Counted from the stretch's first letter, positions 44,440 to 57,754 are shown. The stretch is 64,000 nt of DNA from Dreissena polymorpha (GCF_020536995.1 NC_068362.1:98499085-98563084); one strand, 5' to 3'. The notes: a model not told the origin generated them from the sequence alone. Numbers and translations are program-made.

Positions 44440-45942
44440 CATTTAAATCTGTACGTATTTGTACCATTTTTGACCTCATCCAAGATATCATTGGGGCAAA
44501 TCTTCTGACAAAGTTTCATGATGATCAGACAATAAATGTGGCCTCTAGAAAAAATGCAGAGCCCACTGGCAGCCATGTTTTTCAACCAATCAGCATAATT
44601 TATTAACTCGTCCAAGATATTATTGGGATGAATCTTCTGAACATTTTTCATGTACATCGGAAATAAAAGTGGCCTCTATAGTGTTAACAAGACTTTACTA
44701 TAGCCATATAATAAAAAAAATGCCCCGCCCCCTGGAAGTCGTGTTTTCCAAGCAAATGTAACCATTTTCAAACTCTTTCAAGATATCATTCAGACCAATA
44801 TTCTGACCAAATTTCACGAAGCTTTGACAATAAATGTGGCCTCGAAAGTGTTAACAAGGTTTTACTAAAGCCCTATAAGGAAAAATGCCCCGCCCCCTGG
44901 TGGCCATGTTTTTATAGCAATCATACCCATTTTCGAACTCATTCAAGACATCATTGGGACAAATCTTCTGACCAAGTTTCATAAAGATCAGACAATAAAT
45001 GTGGCCTCTAGAATGTTAACAAGGTTTTACTACAGCCATTGAAGGAAAAATGCCCTGCCCCCTGGCAGCCATGTTTTTTAACCAATCATCATTTTTGAAC
45101 TCGTCCAAGATATCATTGGGATGAATCTTCTGACCATGTTTCATGAAGATCGGACAATAAATGTGGCCTCTAGAGTGTTAACAAGATTTTATTATAGCCA
45201 TTTATAGCCATATTAGGAAAAATGCCCCGCCCTTTGGCAGCCATGTTTTTCAAGCAAGCAAAACCATTTTCAAACTCATCCAAGATATCATTGAGACCAA
45301 TCTTCTGACGAAATTTCACGAAAATTGGACAATGCGGCCTCTAGAGTGTTCACACTGTTTTACTAAAGCTATGTATAACCATATAGGGACCATATATAAA
45401 CATATAAGGAAAAATGCCCGCCCCCTGGTGGGCATGTTTTTAAAGCAACCAAAACCATTTTCAACCTCATCCAAGATATCATTGGAAAAATGTTCTGACC
45501 AAGCTGCATGAAAATCTGACAATAAATGTGGCCTCTAGAGTGTTAACAAGGTTTACTATAGCCATAAAAGGAAAATGCCCCACCTCAACCAACCGGCGTC
45601 ATTTTAAAACTTGTCAAAGATATTATTGGGTTGAATCTTCTGACAAAGTTTCATGAAGATCGGACAATGAAAGTGACCTCTAGATTATTAACAAGATTTT
45701 ACTATAGCAATATAAGGATAAATGCCCCGTCCCTTGGCAGCCATGTTTTCCAAGCAAACGTATCCATGTTCTCATCCAAGAAATTATTGCGACCGATCTT
45801 CCGACCAAATTTCATGGAGATTGGACAATAAATGCTGCCTCTAGAGTGTCAACAATGCAAATGTTGACGCTGTACAACGCAGGACGGACAAAAGGTGATT
45901 ACAAAAGCTCACCATGAGCACATTGTGCTGAGGTGAGCTAAA
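44440..45942 (-). repeat. Family L repeat, long copy with about nine units
   Basis: Units of 145-190 bp carry CCAAGATATCATTGGGACAA, ATCTTCTGACCAAGTTTCAT, AATAAATGTGGCCTCTAGA, TTTTACTATAGCCATATAAG and GCCCCGCCCCCTGG. The end CAAAAGCTCACCATGAGCAC ... GAGGTGAGCTAAA contains the inverted AGCTCACC/GGTGAGCT pair typical of this family's head. Confidence 0.85.
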
Positions 45943-45943
45943 C

Positions 45944-47095
45944 AAGAGCTGTCAGAGGACAGCGCGCTCGACTATTCGAGTGCTTGACAGTATAACGTAA
46001 GCCATCATGGGGTAATTGTTCATATTCAATCATTTATAAGGCAATCTTTCCAAAAAAAAAATGAAGGGGGATAAGAGGGGTATATACTGTGTCATTTATT
46101 AGATGATCTATCAAAAATTAAAAAAAGGAAAAATATATAAAAAATTGGGTGGGGGAAGAGGGGAGCAGGGATTCTGGGTTGGGGCGTGGGGTATTGTTTA
46201 GGTGGAATCCATTGTGGTACTCAGGTAAGTGTTGTTTTGTCAAAGTATTAATAAAATCTGTTCATAAATAAAGAAGCTATGGCAATGTAACTCAAGTAAT
46301 ATGCATATAATAATGGAAAAAGGGCCATTATTCTTACAAAATGCTTGATACAGTTGTCTGCTCTTCTTTATAGATTGGGGTCATGTTGGTAAATAAGTTT
46401 GCAAAATATGAAAGCAATATGTCAAGGGACATTGAAAATATTTTAAGTGGTACGCAAACTTCAACATAGATTTATCAATAATATGAATATTCTAAATGGT
46501 AAAGGGGCCATAATTATTACAAAATGCTTGATAGAGTTGTCTGCTCTTGTTCATAGGTTGGGGTCATGTTGGTAAAGAAGAACGCAAAATATGAAAGCAA
46601 TATGTCAAGGGACATTCAAAATATTTGGGGTAGTACACAAACTTTAACATTTGCTGCATTTTCTAAGTGGAAAAGGGGCCATAATTATTACAAAGTGCTT
46701 GATAGAGTTGTCCGCTCTTGTTTATAGGTTGGGGTCATTTTGGTAAAGAAGAATGCAAAATATGAAAGCAATTTGTCAAGGGACATTGAAAATATTTTGG
46801 GTAGTAAACAAACTTTAACATTTGCTGCATTTTCTAAGTGGAAAAGGGGCCATAATTATTACAAAATGCTTGATAGAGTTGTCTGCTCTTGTTTATAGGT
46901 CGGGGTCATGTTGGTTAAGAAGTATGCAACATATGAAAGAAATTTGTCAAGGGACATTGAAAATATTTGGGGTAGTATGCAAACTTTTAACATTTGCATG
47001 CTCACGCTAACGCAAATGCTAAGGCTAACGCCAACGCCGGGTGAGTAGAATTGCTCCACTATATAGATTTCATATATAATAGTCGAGCTAAAAAG
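45944..47095 (+). repeat. Family B repeat, complete copy
   Basis: It starts CAAGAGCTGTCAGAGGACAG, CGCGCTCGACTATTCGAGTG, has a short G-rich core at 46060-46200, then four or five body units of about 165 bp (GGGGTCATGTTGGTAAAGAA, TGTCAAGGGACATTGAAAAT), and ends GCTAACGCCAACGCCGGGTG, AATTGCTCCACTATATAG, AATAGTCGAGCTA. GCTCGACTATT and AATAGTCGAGC are inverted termini. Best reference copy in the window. Confidence 0.85.
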
Positions 47096-47347
47096 GGTTT
47101 TTCTGTAAACAAATTAAAAACTCAACAGGCCTTTTTTATTATTAAATATGCTTGTTTCCATATATCATTTAAGGCCCTAAAATCATTCAGGATATAATTT
47201 TGTAAAACGAACTTTGAACATTTTTTACAGAAATAAAATGATCTTAAAGTTCTCTGCAATTCAAAGTAATTTTACACACGAGATATTAAAAAAAAAGTGT
47301 TAACTTGTCCAGGCTATTCGGCCCAGGCTATTCGGAAAATCTTGATA

Positions 47348-47472
<125 letters not shown>

Positions 47473-47519
47473 AGCGTTGCGGCGACATGATCGGAAAATA
47501 TATATATACCTGTTTTGAC

Positions 47520-48100
47520 CCTTGAGATCCTTATGACATGTTCATAATTCCCTAATAACTGTATGTAAAAAAAAGTAGTATTACCAGAAAATCGGGCTCA
47601 AAAGTTATTTCTTTTAAGAAAGGATGGTTGGTGGGAAACGTCTTCCGACGAAACTGAAAAACATCTAAAAGAAAGAGACGTCTTGTATAATTTGAAGCAC
47701 TATTCATTTTAATACAATTGTGTTTTGACAGCCATAGTTCTGCTGAGCCTAAAAATTACAAGTAGGTCAACAAAACACAAAATGAAAACCAATGATTGCA
47801 TCACCAAGTCTTCTACATATCCAATTAATAAAATTAATATTTATATATAGATGGTTTGATACATGACACAACATCAGGGGTGACAAATGTCCCAAATTTG
47901 AAATCCTTATGATAAAGTCTGGAGTATGAGGCCGTAGGTCCCTTACAGGTAGAGTCCCCCAAAGCCATAGTTTATTGTTTATTATTTAGTCTTTTAGTTG
48001 CTATTTCTGGTGAGTAAAATGCAAAATAGTATAAGCCAGACCACCAGTAACACTCGATGGGTAATTTGTCATTTTATATAAATGTTATAAAGAACATCGA
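47520..48100. other. Intergenic, no feature recognised
   Basis: AT-rich, with no shared repeat and no exon. Confidence 0.3.
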
Positions 48101-48102
48101 TA

Positions 48103-49112
48103 ACAAGGGCTGTTTGTAAAACATGCATGCCCCCCATATGGGTTGTCCGTTGTAGTGGCAGCCATTGTGTGAATACGTTTTTTGTCACTGTGACCTTGAC
48201 CTTTGACCTAGTGACCTGAAAATCATTAGGGGTCATCTGCGAGTCATGATCAATGTACCTATGAAGTGTCATGATCCTAGGCAAAAGCATTCTTGAGTGA
48301 TACGCCGGAAACAATTTTACTGTTTCGGGTCACCGTGACCTTGACCTTTAACCTAATTACCAGAAAATCAATATGGGTCATCTGGGAGTCATGATAAATG
48401 TACCCATGAAATTTCATGATCCTAGGCGTAAGCGTTCTTGAGTTATCATCGGAAACCATATAACTACTTCGGGTCACCGTGACCTTGACCTTTGACCTAG
48501 TGACCTCAAAATCAATAGGGGTCATCAGCGAGTCATGATCAATCTACCCATGAAGTTTCATGATCCTAGGCATATGTGTTCTTGAGTTATTTTTTCCGAA
48601 AACCATTTTACTATTTCGGGTTACCATGACCTTGACCTTTGAGCTACTGACCTCAAAATCAATAGGGGGTCATCTGCGAGTCATGATCTATCTACCTATG
48701 AAGTTTTATGATCCTAGGCGTATGCGTTCTTGAGTTATCATCCGGAAACCATTTTACTATTTCGGGTCACTGTGACCTTGACCTAGTGACCTCAAAATCA
48801 ATAGGGGTCATCTGCAAGTTATGATCAATCTACCTATGAATTTTCATGATCCTAGTCATATGCGCTCTTGAGTTGTCATCCGGAAACCATTTTACTATTT
48901 CGGGTCACCATGACCTTGACATTTGAACTAGTTACCTCAAAATCAATAAGGGTCATATGCGAGTCATGATCTATCTACCTATGAAGTTTCATGATCTTAG
49001 GCCTAAGCGTTCTTGAGTTATTATCCGGAAGCCACCTGGTGGACGGACAGTCAGACCGACCAACCGACATGTGTAAAGCAATATACCCCCTCTTCTTCGA
49101 ACGGGGCATAAA
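48103..49112 (-). repeat. Family A repeat, long inverted copy
   Basis: ACAAGGGCTGTTTGTAAAAC start, about seven units with ATCCGGAAACCATTTTACTA, GACCTTGACCTTTGACCTAG and ATCAATAGGGGTCATCTGC, then GGACGGACAGTCAGACCGAC and CCCCCTCTTCTTCGAACGGG. It is the mirror of the 33940 copy. Confidence 0.85.
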
Positions 49113-49311
49113 AAATGTTAATCCACTAATCATACAGTAAAACAACTGTCCAAAAATATATCCAGATATGTCTTTTGCAAATGAAATAATATATGCACTT
49201 AGTTTGACAGCAGAAAATGGAAATTTAATGATGGGGGACATATGCTACATTTTGTATTTTGTAAGATTGTTTAAAATTAACCCCCTTTGTTTCAAAATAA
49301 ATATATTTTTA

Positions 49312-49725
49312 GTTGTGGCGACCTTGACCTTGGAGATATTGACGTAATTCTAACGTGCGATACAAAGTCCCAAGATGGTGAACAAATATGCCAAATGATT
49401 TTTAAGGCTCACAATAATGACATAGTTTTGGCCCGGACAAGCTCATTTATGGCCATTTTTGACCTTTGAACTCAAAGTGTGACCTTGACCTTGGATATAT
49501 AAACGTAATTCTTTTAAGCGACACACCCTCTAATAATGGTGAACAAATGTGCCAAATGATTTTAAATTCTCACCATGAACCACAACGTTATGGCCCGGAC
49601 AAGCTTGTTCCGCCCGCCCGCCAGCCGACATTTACCAATCTAATAACCCGTTTTTTTCTTCATAAAACCTTGTTAAAAAAACCAGGAAAAATCCGTACTA
49701 AGCGAACATGCCCGGCATCATGCAA
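49312..49725 (+). repeat. Family M repeat, two units
   Basis: GACCTTGACCTTGGAGATAT, GTGAACAAATATGCCAAATG, GGCTCACAATAATGAC and TTGGCCCGGACAAGCTCAT recur about 175 bases later. The end has CCGCCCGCCCGCCAGCCGAC. Confidence 0.65.
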
Positions 49726-50222
49726 ATGAAGCAATTACAATATTTGTTCACACCCCCTTAAAATAAATCATCGGATTTACACTGATCTAAAATTCAATCT
49801 TGAATGGCTCGAATCGGGATTTCATAATAATCCGGACAATTAACACACTTGCAACATGCATGGGTTGCTAAGTTACTAAATGTCCCACATATAACAAATT
49901 CAGAATTTTTTTACCATCCCACTCACACAAATAGCAATTGCAAGATGATGTCCATTACAAACCTGTTTGCTATCATTCTGACCTTTTTGTACTTCCATAG
50001 CATTTTAAATTTAATGTGATTAAAGTACAAACACCTTATTATAGAAGGTATACGTTAGATTATTTTGATTGCCATGAGTATTAATCCAACAGATTGGCTT
50101 TGTTTGTATGCCAATAGATAGAGCTTGCACATTCTTTTTCAATATGTGGTTATGGACAACTGTAAACATTACTTCATGTATTATAAGGGGCCTTTGCATG
50201 TTTTGGTAAATTGACAAAATAA
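49726..50222. other. Intergenic, no feature recognised
   Basis: AT-rich, with no shared repeat and no exon. Confidence 0.3.
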
Positions 50223-50224
50223 AA

Positions 50225-50702
50225 CAAGAGCTGATAGGATGACTTATGCCCCCTATAAATGCTTGATAGAAGCTATGATCTTTTTTCGAAACCTAAACAC
50301 AGATTTCGAAACCTAAACGCGGACCCTAAGTTCACGGTCACAGCGATCTAAACTTGTGTGCGTATGGGAAGGCCTTGTCCATATACACATGCATACCAAA
50401 TATGAAGGTTATATCTCAAGGGACATAGAAGTTATGAGCATTTGTCAAAACCTTAACGCAGATTTTGAAACCTAAACGCAGACCCTAACTTCAAGGTCAA
50501 GGTCACAGGGATAAAAATTTGTATTCGTATGGAAAGGCCTTGTCCATATGCACATGCATACCAAATATGCAAGTTATATCTCAAGGGACATAGAAGTTAT
50601 GAGCATTTTTCGAAACCTAAACGCAAAGTGTGACGAAAAGACGGACCGACAGACGGACAGTCTGATAACTATATGCTCCCTTTTCTTTGAAAAGGGGCAT
50701 AA
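50225..50702 (-). repeat. Family E repeat, inverted copy
   Basis: ACAAGAGCTGATAGGATGAC tail, two to three units with CCATATACACATGCATACCA, ATATCTCAAGGGACATAGAA and TTTCGAAACCTAAACGC, then GACGGACCGACAGACGGACA and the hairpin head TCTTTGAAAAGGGGCAT. Confidence 0.8.
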
Positions 50703-50904
50703 CAATTGTTTCAGACTGATTTAACTCGCACATTTTTGTTGCAGTTATGATATTTGTGAGAACACAGTTGTACTTAACATTAGAAACCTGAAAATGGTAA
50801 ATCGTTGCAAAGCAAAACAATTGAATAATTTGGAGTTCTGTTGTCTTTTTTTGTTACACTACAAGCTTTGCTTATAGAAACTGAAAGTATGAAATATTGT
50901 ATGA

Positions 50905-50985
50905 GCATGGATGGCCGTCTTAGCGTTAGACTTTTACTCCAGATGTCAGTGGTTCGAGCCCAGATGAGGATTACTTTTTCTTTTA
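50905..50985 (+). repeat. tRNA-derived SINE (Ser/Leu-like head)
   Basis: GGATGGCCGTCTTAGCGTTA (A-box region) and CAGTGGTTCGAGCCCAGATG (B box GGTTCGAGCCC) are spaced as in a long-variable-arm tRNA, and a T-rich tail follows (TTTTTCTTTTAATTTTTTC). The acceptor stem does not pair well, so a SINE head is likelier than a tRNA gene. Confidence 0.6.
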
Positions 50986-51224
50986 ATTTTTTCTTGTTTT
51001 TTTATTGAGCTTTTTAGAATAAATGTTTACATTTATAAATATAACGCATTTGATGACTAACTTCAATAAATGCCAAAATCTGTTATAAGGTCCCTTAAAT
51101 ACCAAGATGAGTATCAAGGAACCTGAATGAAACATTTTATTTTATTTCGGATATATACAGGACTGCTTATTGGAAACAAAAAGTTTGCCCGAATCTTTAA
51201 TGACTTACAAAAATGTTTATCAAA

Positions 51225-51345
51225 TCAAGTAGGTTCATTTATTCTTCGCCTGTTGTCCCATCTCGCCAACCAGCTTCCTCCAGGCTTGTCAGTTCCGGGC
51301 GAGTCTCTCCAGCTGCCCCCATTTTGGCCCATCTGCTTAGAATCT
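51225..51345 (-). pseudogene. Possible LINE reverse-transcriptase C-terminal remnant
   Basis: A minus-strand frame reads GQLERLARN, a stop, then QAWRKLVGEMGQQAKNK. The LxxLAxxRxxWRxLV pattern is the usual last motif of RTE/CR1-type LINE polyproteins. The same bases have open frames on both strands, so the call is tentative. Confidence 0.35.
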
Positions 51346-51464
51346 GTATTTGAAATCAAGTATGTTCGATGCCATTTAATGTGATTTAAAACACCATAAT
51401 GAAAGACAAAATAACAGGTTTATTTCCATTCTATAATAATTACCAACAAGCAAATGCATTGAAT

Positions 51465-51775
51465 TGATATCCCCCTCTAATTAGCTTCTGGACAAACAAG
51501 TGTTATATTTGACACTCAGGTAAAAAAGCATATTTTTAGGTTTGAAGGGCCATAACTCCGTTATTAACAGCTAGTGTACAATGCCATTTGGCATGCATCA
51601 TCCTCCTATCCATATATATACTCATACCAAGTTTCAATGAAATCCGCCAAAGCACTTCCAAGATATGGCTCCCAACACAAAAGTGCCGGACGGACGGAAA
51701 GACGGGCGGACAAGGCCAAAACAATATCCCTACGCCTATTGCTCGGGGACAATAACATGAATGTAAATTAAAACC
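51465..51775 (-). repeat. Family H repeat, short inverted copy
   Basis: GGCCATAACTCCGTTATTAA, CATGCATCATCCTCCTATCC, CCATATATATACTCATACCA, AGCACTTCCAAGATATGGCT and GACGGACGGAAAGACGGG. It holds one unit. Confidence 0.8.
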
Positions 51776-52780
51776 AGCACATATATAAATTGACTGCCTA
51801 GACGGGTGTATTAAATATAATTTAGGGCTGTACAATACTTAGTGATATATGAGAATATATTTACTTTTAGTAAATATAAATAAATTTAGTAGTTATATTT
51901 ACACGCTTGTGACTGTGAGTTTATGCATGTAACTAAACTGCCTGTTTAATTTTATGACAGTTTTTTATTCCTGCCATAGAATTAAGATGTCACTTGCTCA
52001 ATAACACATTTAAGCATGAGCTGTTTTTTAAATCTGCACACATAAGAAAACATTGAAAAAAAAAACACAAGAGGAGCATGTTTCCGAAAGTAAGTTACGT
52101 CCGAAATCAGGCAAGTTAAGAATGCGCGAAATTCACCAAAACATTGATTAAATATGGTTTAAACAGAATCATATGTAAAACGTGAATGATAAATTAAACA
52201 TTATCCAACAAAAGCATGCAGCTTTAAGGTTCATGTAAAGTCCCAAAATGACCCCACATAGAAGAAATTTTAAAATATAAAAATGATCAGTAATGCCCAA
52301 AATAACTTAATGAAATTTACATATGGTTGCAATAATCACATTTGTATTCCATATATGTATACAATTAAAAAAACACTCACAAATATTAGTAATAATGTTA
52401 TTATTAGCAAAAATATTGCAATGTATGGCAAATTCTCAATTTCATTAAAAAACACAAATGCACCAAATAAAAACACCAACAGTATATGCAAGTTATATGT
52501 AAGGTACTCCGAGCATTGAATTGCGTCAATACAGCCCTAAAACGACACTATGCGTATTTCAAAATGAACATGTCAATGCCATGAGTCGCTATTTATAGTT
52601 TTGGAAAAATACTAACTTTCCACGCGCATAGCATGCGATCAATAAGAGTTATGATCTTATAAAATAAAATTAATGAAAAAATATCATTTTCATAATATCT
52701 CCATAACAATGACACTTACTTGAAACGCACTATTTAAAAAGAGTCTTGATATAATTTATCTCTATATATTATATATATAT
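51776..52780. other. Intergenic, no feature recognised
   Basis: AT-rich. A 78-codon frame at 52283 is low complexity and unsupported. Confidence 0.3.
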
Positions 52781-52787
52781 GGTACAT

Positions 52788-52852
52788 AATGGGTCAGATA
52801 AAGGTACATAAAGGGATGGTACATAAGGGGACTGGTACATAAAGGGTGACAT
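52788..52852 (+). repeat. Short tandem repeat, GGTACATAAAGGG-type
   Basis: Four imperfect 13-19 bp units: GGTACATAATGGGTCAGATA, AGGTACATAAAGGGAT, GGTACATAAGGGGACT, GGTACATAAAGGGTGAC. Confidence 0.75.
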
Positions 52853-54480
52853 CCTTAAAAATCAAACAAAGTTGAAACACATGATATATGTTAGTTTTAC
52901 AACATACGATGACCACGGACTTGTACTTTGGACCAGACAATTAGAATACTTGAAATGGTTGAATGGCAAGTCTTGGAAACTGGTCATGAAACGTTAATGT
53001 GCATCTAGCTGTGTTGACAAAAAGTATTAACACTATTGGATAAATGCTAGCCACAAACTTGCTCCAAGAAACTTGACTTCGAAGATGATTGTGTTTTATG
53101 TCTTAAGCACTATAGCCATGAAAAACAAATCTGTATTGTTAGTTTCATAGAAATACTGCTGACGACAACTCGAACCATAGTTAGACGTTAAAAAACAAAG
53201 TTATAGCTATTACAGGGTGCCGCTACTACAGAACTTAGATATCCAAATTTTCCTTGTTCCTCTCCAATTCTCAGGACAGAGCGTTCATAACTTTGGTCTT
53301 AAATCGAGGCAATCTATAGATTAACTGCACTGCATACTTTATGTATCGGGTTCCTAAGTATTGGGCATGATTTGCACTTTGTTTTCCTTCAATTGACATC
53401 TGTCGATGGGCGCGGCAATTTTGCTTGAAAGAAGTCCGAAAACAAAATGGCGCCCACGTTATACCAGAGGCTTCCTTATGCAATAAAAAGCCGGTTGGAT
53501 CCAGAGTGAAGGTTAGAATTAACTTAGGTTAATTTACACCATAAAATATCAAAATAAAAAAGGTAAATAACCATTTTGCATACTTAATTAGGTTATACTT
53601 CAGAATAAAGCTATTGTTTATCAATGGGGTGACTAATTACGCGAATCGGTAAAAAATCACATATTAACGGTGTAGCTCCGAGGTACATGTACCGGCGTAT
53701 CACTCGGAAACTATTGAAATGAGTCAATATCTCATTTTCGAGCCATGTTTTTAATATCACATCAATATTTAAGTATCCGTCGTGTATTTTTAACATCAAA
53801 AAATAAAATTAAATAACTAGACCATAATAAACACCATAATAACGGACAACGATTACCGTCTGCAATTTCCTTCTTTGTTCATATCGTATGCAGTTTTCAA
53901 CGTTATCTATATTGTATGCAAATTTCGTAAGCGTTTTAGTGAGACCCGTAATTTGACCTTGGAAATGCAAGTTGTAACAATCGATAAATGAGCGCATCAT
54001 TTCAGTAGTATTAATGTTAATCTTATAACTTATAATCAATGATTTATTAATATTAGCACTGTCAGTGCTTTTTATTTCATGTTTTTTATTAAACGTTTTG
54101 GGGATGTAATTATCCAGTTTTAGTATTGACAAGTAACAACACATACCATTTGATATCAACATATATATTGATTTAACAATTCCAATTTACAGAATCAAAA
54201 TACTGGTATCTCATAATTAAGATAAGCTGTTTATTGTTTCTAAAAGAAAGTTTGCAAAAGTGTATACACTACACACAATCATAAGCATGTAAATACAGAC
54301 TATACACATAGCTGAACCCACATTAGAGGTATGACCGTTTTATCTTAATGGCCTCATCAATCTTACAAATGTGTTGCTTTCAGCCTGAGGCTGGGAGATT
54401 TGTCTCCTTCCACAGAATCAAGTTCTGGGTCGGTAATGCAAAACATGTCAGTTGTTGATTCTATGGGTATAATTTAATTA
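52853..54480. other. Intergenic, unassigned open frame on the minus strand
   Basis: A 117-codon minus-strand frame (53809-54162) and a 62-codon frame (53611-53799) lie close together, but neither has a recognisable domain, signal or splice context. The stretch 53270-53500 is less AT-rich and could be an unrecognised repeat. Confidence 0.25.
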
Positions 54481-54481
54481 C

Positions 54482-55135
54482 ATGTTGGTCCTTCCGTCTG
54501 TCCGTCCATCAGATGGTTTTCGGATGATAACTCAAGAGCGCTTGGGCCTTGGATCATGAAACTTCATAGGTACATCGATCATGACTAGTAGATGACCCCT
54601 ATTGATTTTGAGGTCACTAGGTCAAAGGTAAAGGTCACAGTTACTCGAAGTAGTATAATGGTTTTCGGATGATAACTCAAGAACGCTTACGCCTAGGATC
54701 ATGAAACTTCATAGGTACATTGATCATGACTGGCAGATGACCCCTATTGATTTTCAGGTCACAAGGTCAACGGTCGAGGTCACAGTAACCCGAAATAGTA
54801 AAATGGTTTCCGGATGATAACTCAAGAAAGCTTATGCCTAGGATCATGAAACTTCATAGGTACATTAATCATGACTGGCAGATGACCCCTATTAATTTTC
54901 AGGTAACTAGGTCAAAGGTAAAGGTCACAGTGACTCGAAACAGTAAAATTGTATCCTGATGATAACTTACTTAAGAATAATTAGGCCTTAATCATGAATG
55001 GCCGATGACCCCTATTGACGTTCAGGTCACTAGGTCAAAGGTCACAGTGACAAAAAACGTATTCACACAATGGCTGTCACTACAACTGATAGCCCATATG
55101 GGGGGGATGCATGTTGTTTTTTTACAAATAGCCCT
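54482..55135 (+). repeat. Family A repeat
   Basis: It lacks the hairpin head but has TCCGTCTGTCCGTCCATCAG, about four units (GATAACTCAAGAACGCTTA, GGTACATTGATCATGACTGG) and the tail CACTACAACTGATAGCCCAT ... GCATGTTG, TACAAATAGCCC. Confidence 0.8.
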
Positions 55136-55290
55136 TTTTTATTTTGTCATTAAACCAATCTGTGTTTAATTAAATTCAATCATGTACACAGAATTATACA
55201 TAAAGAAATGTTAATATTAAGTAAGAAAGTGAAGAGTGATGTGAAAGCTTGAGATATGTTGATGATGCCAGTTATAATTATGATAATAAA

Positions 55291-55491
55291 GGTCGCCGTG
55301 GTGTAATGGATATGGTGTCCGCCTAGCGACCGGGAGTTCACAGGTTCGATCCCCAACGTGGGAGCGTTCTTTAAATCTCCCCCAAAGACAACAAGTACGG
55401 GTTCTAGTCCCAGGAAACGGACTCGAAAGCGTTTATATAAACCATAGGCTTTCGATGCAATCGATTTAAAAGAAATAGGTTTAAACTAAAC
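55291..55491 (+). mobile_element. tRNA-derived SINE with 16 bp target duplication
   Basis: The tRNA-like head has A box TGGTGTAATGGATATGG and B box CAGGTTCGATCCCCAACG. A conserved second domain follows (GGGTTCTAGTCCCAGGAAAC, GGACTCGAAAGCG, AGGCTTTCGATGCAATCGAT), and the tail is AAACTAAACTA. The direct repeat TAATTATGATAATAAA flanks it at 55275-55290 and 55492-55507. It looks complete and young. Confidence 0.9.
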
Positions 55492-55573
55492 TAATTATGA
55501 TAATAAAAATCATTGATCTCAAAACCATTATTATAAGCATTATTATCGTCATCATGCTAATCATTTGTCATAA

Positions 55574-55783
<210 letters not shown>

Positions 55784-55875
55784 TGAAAATTTTAAATACA
55801 TGCTTTGTGTACGATCAATTAAATGCATACAAGATAAAAGGTAAGGAGAATCGTTTATGAAGTAAATAAAATGTT

Positions 55876-56437
55876 TTGTTATCCCCCGCAATAGGCGGAG
55901 GGATATTTTTTGGTCGTCCATTCGTCAGTGCGTCCGTCCGTCCAGCGTTTTTGTGTCCAGAGCCATATCTTGGAAGTGCTTTGGTGGATTTCATTGAAAC
56001 TTGGTATGAGTATATATATGGATAAGAGGGTGATGCACGCCAAATGTCATTGTACACCATTGTTAATAATTGAGTAATGGCCCTTTGTATCTTGAAAAAA
56101 TGCTTGTTTGTGTCCGAAGCCATATCTTGGTAGTGCTTTGGCGGATTTGATTGAAACTTGGTATGAGTATATATATGGAATTAGAGGATGATGCAAGCCA
56201 AATGGCATTGTACACCATTGGATAATAACGGAGTTATGGCCCTTTTTATCTTGAAAAATTGCATTTTTGTGTGTCCAGAGCCATATCTTGGATGTGCTTT
56301 GACGGATTTTATTGAAACTTGGTAGGAGTATATATATGGATAAAAGGATGATGCATGTTGGCGTTGTCCATCCGTCCAGACCACTTTTTGTGTCCCGAAG
56401 TATATTGGCGGGGGATATCAATTCAACGAATTTGCTT
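55876..56437 (+). repeat. Family H repeat, complete copy with three units
   Basis: Head TTATCCCCCGCAATAGGCGG then CGTCCGTCCGTCC; units begin TTGTGTCCAGAGCCATATCT; end TATTGGCGGGGGATATCAAT. The ends are inverted as in the 29886 copy. Confidence 0.85.
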
Positions 56438-57565
56438 AATTTAGCTCACCTGAGAACAACATGCTCATGGTGAGCTTTTGTGGTCGCCTTGTGTCCGTCG
56501 TCCGTTGTGCGTTTTCCGTTGTGCGACGTCAACATTTGCCTTGTTCACTCTCTAGAGGCCACATTTATTGTCCAATCTTCATGAAATTTGCTCAGAAGAT
56601 TGGTTTCAATGATATTTTGGATGCCAAGGGTCGGGGCATTTCTCCGTATATGGCTATATATGGCTATAGTAAAATCTTGTTAACACTCTACAGGCCACAT
56701 TTTTTGTCTGATCTTCAAGAAACTTGGTCAGAAGATATATCCTAATAATATCTTGGACGAGTTTGAAAATGATGCCGGTCGGTTGAAAAACATGGCCGCC
56801 AGAGGGCGGGGCATTTTTCCTTATATGGCTATAGTAAAACCTTGTTAACATTCTAGAGGCCACATTTATTATCCGATTGTCATGAAACTTGCTCAGAAGA
56901 TTTTTCCCCCTGATATCTTTGATGAGTTAAAAAATGGTAACCTTTGCTTGAAAAAAATGGCTGCCAAGGGGCGAGGCATTTTTCCTGATATGACTATAAA
57001 AGGCTTTAGAAAAATCTTGTTAACACTCTAGAGGCCCCTTTTATAGTCCGATCTTCATGAAACTCGGTCCGAAGATTCATCCCAATAATATCTTGGACGA
57101 CTTCAAAAATGATGCCGGTTGGTTGAAAAACATGGCCACCACAGGGGCGGGGCTATTTTCCTTATATGGCTATAGTAAAACCTTGTTAAGACTATAGTGG
57201 TCGAAAATAATTATGTTTGCTCGAAAAAAGGGCTTCCAAGGGGCAGGGCATTTTTCCTTATATGGCTATAGTAAAATCTTGTTAACACTCTAGAGACCAC
57301 ATTTACTGTCCGTTCTTCATGAAACTTGGTAAGAAGATTCATCCCGATAATATCTCGGATAAGTTAAAAAATGATGCCGGTTAGTTGAAAAACATGACTG
57401 CCAGGGGGCGGGGCATTTTTCCTTATATGGCTTTAGTACAACCTTGTTAACACTCAGGCCACATTTATTTCCCGATCTTCGTGAAACTTGGTCAGAAGAT
57501 TTGTCCCAATAATATCTTGTTATCTCAGTTGAGCGACTTTGGGCCTTTCAGGCCCTCTTGTTTTA
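56438..57565 (+). repeat. Family L repeat, about seven units
   Basis: Head TTAGCTCACCTGAGAACAAC ... ATGGTGAGCTTTTGTGGTCG then GTCCGTCGTCCG; units with CTAGAGGCCACATTTATTGT, GATCTTCATGAAACTTGGTC and ATGGCTATAGTAAAATCTTG; tail TTGAGCGACTTTGGGCCTTT, AGGCCCTCTTGTTTT. Opposite in orientation to 44440-45942. Confidence 0.85.
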
Positions 57566-57754
57566 TATCAATATGTCAGTTTGAAATGTAAGCACTGATA
57601 AATGGTTATCTGTGCAATTCAACAATAAAAATGTGTTGCAATAAATATTGTTTACTGTATATCTTAAATGATGTTTGCTTTTATTTAAATATAAGTGTAT
57701 TTTCTTCTGGTCTGATAAGAGGTTGACTGTTCAGTGTTTGTCTTTTGCTTCCAG

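Noticed and set aside
50905-50985. tRNA-Ser/Leu gene
   Set aside because: Boxes A and B are present but the acceptor stem does not pair and the T-rich tail fits a SINE.
53809-54162. 117-codon minus-strand frame
   Set aside because: No domain, no initiation or splice context, AT-driven composition; kept only as an unassigned note.
55291-55365. Functional tRNA gene
   Set aside because: It is the head of a SINE with target duplications and a second conserved domain.
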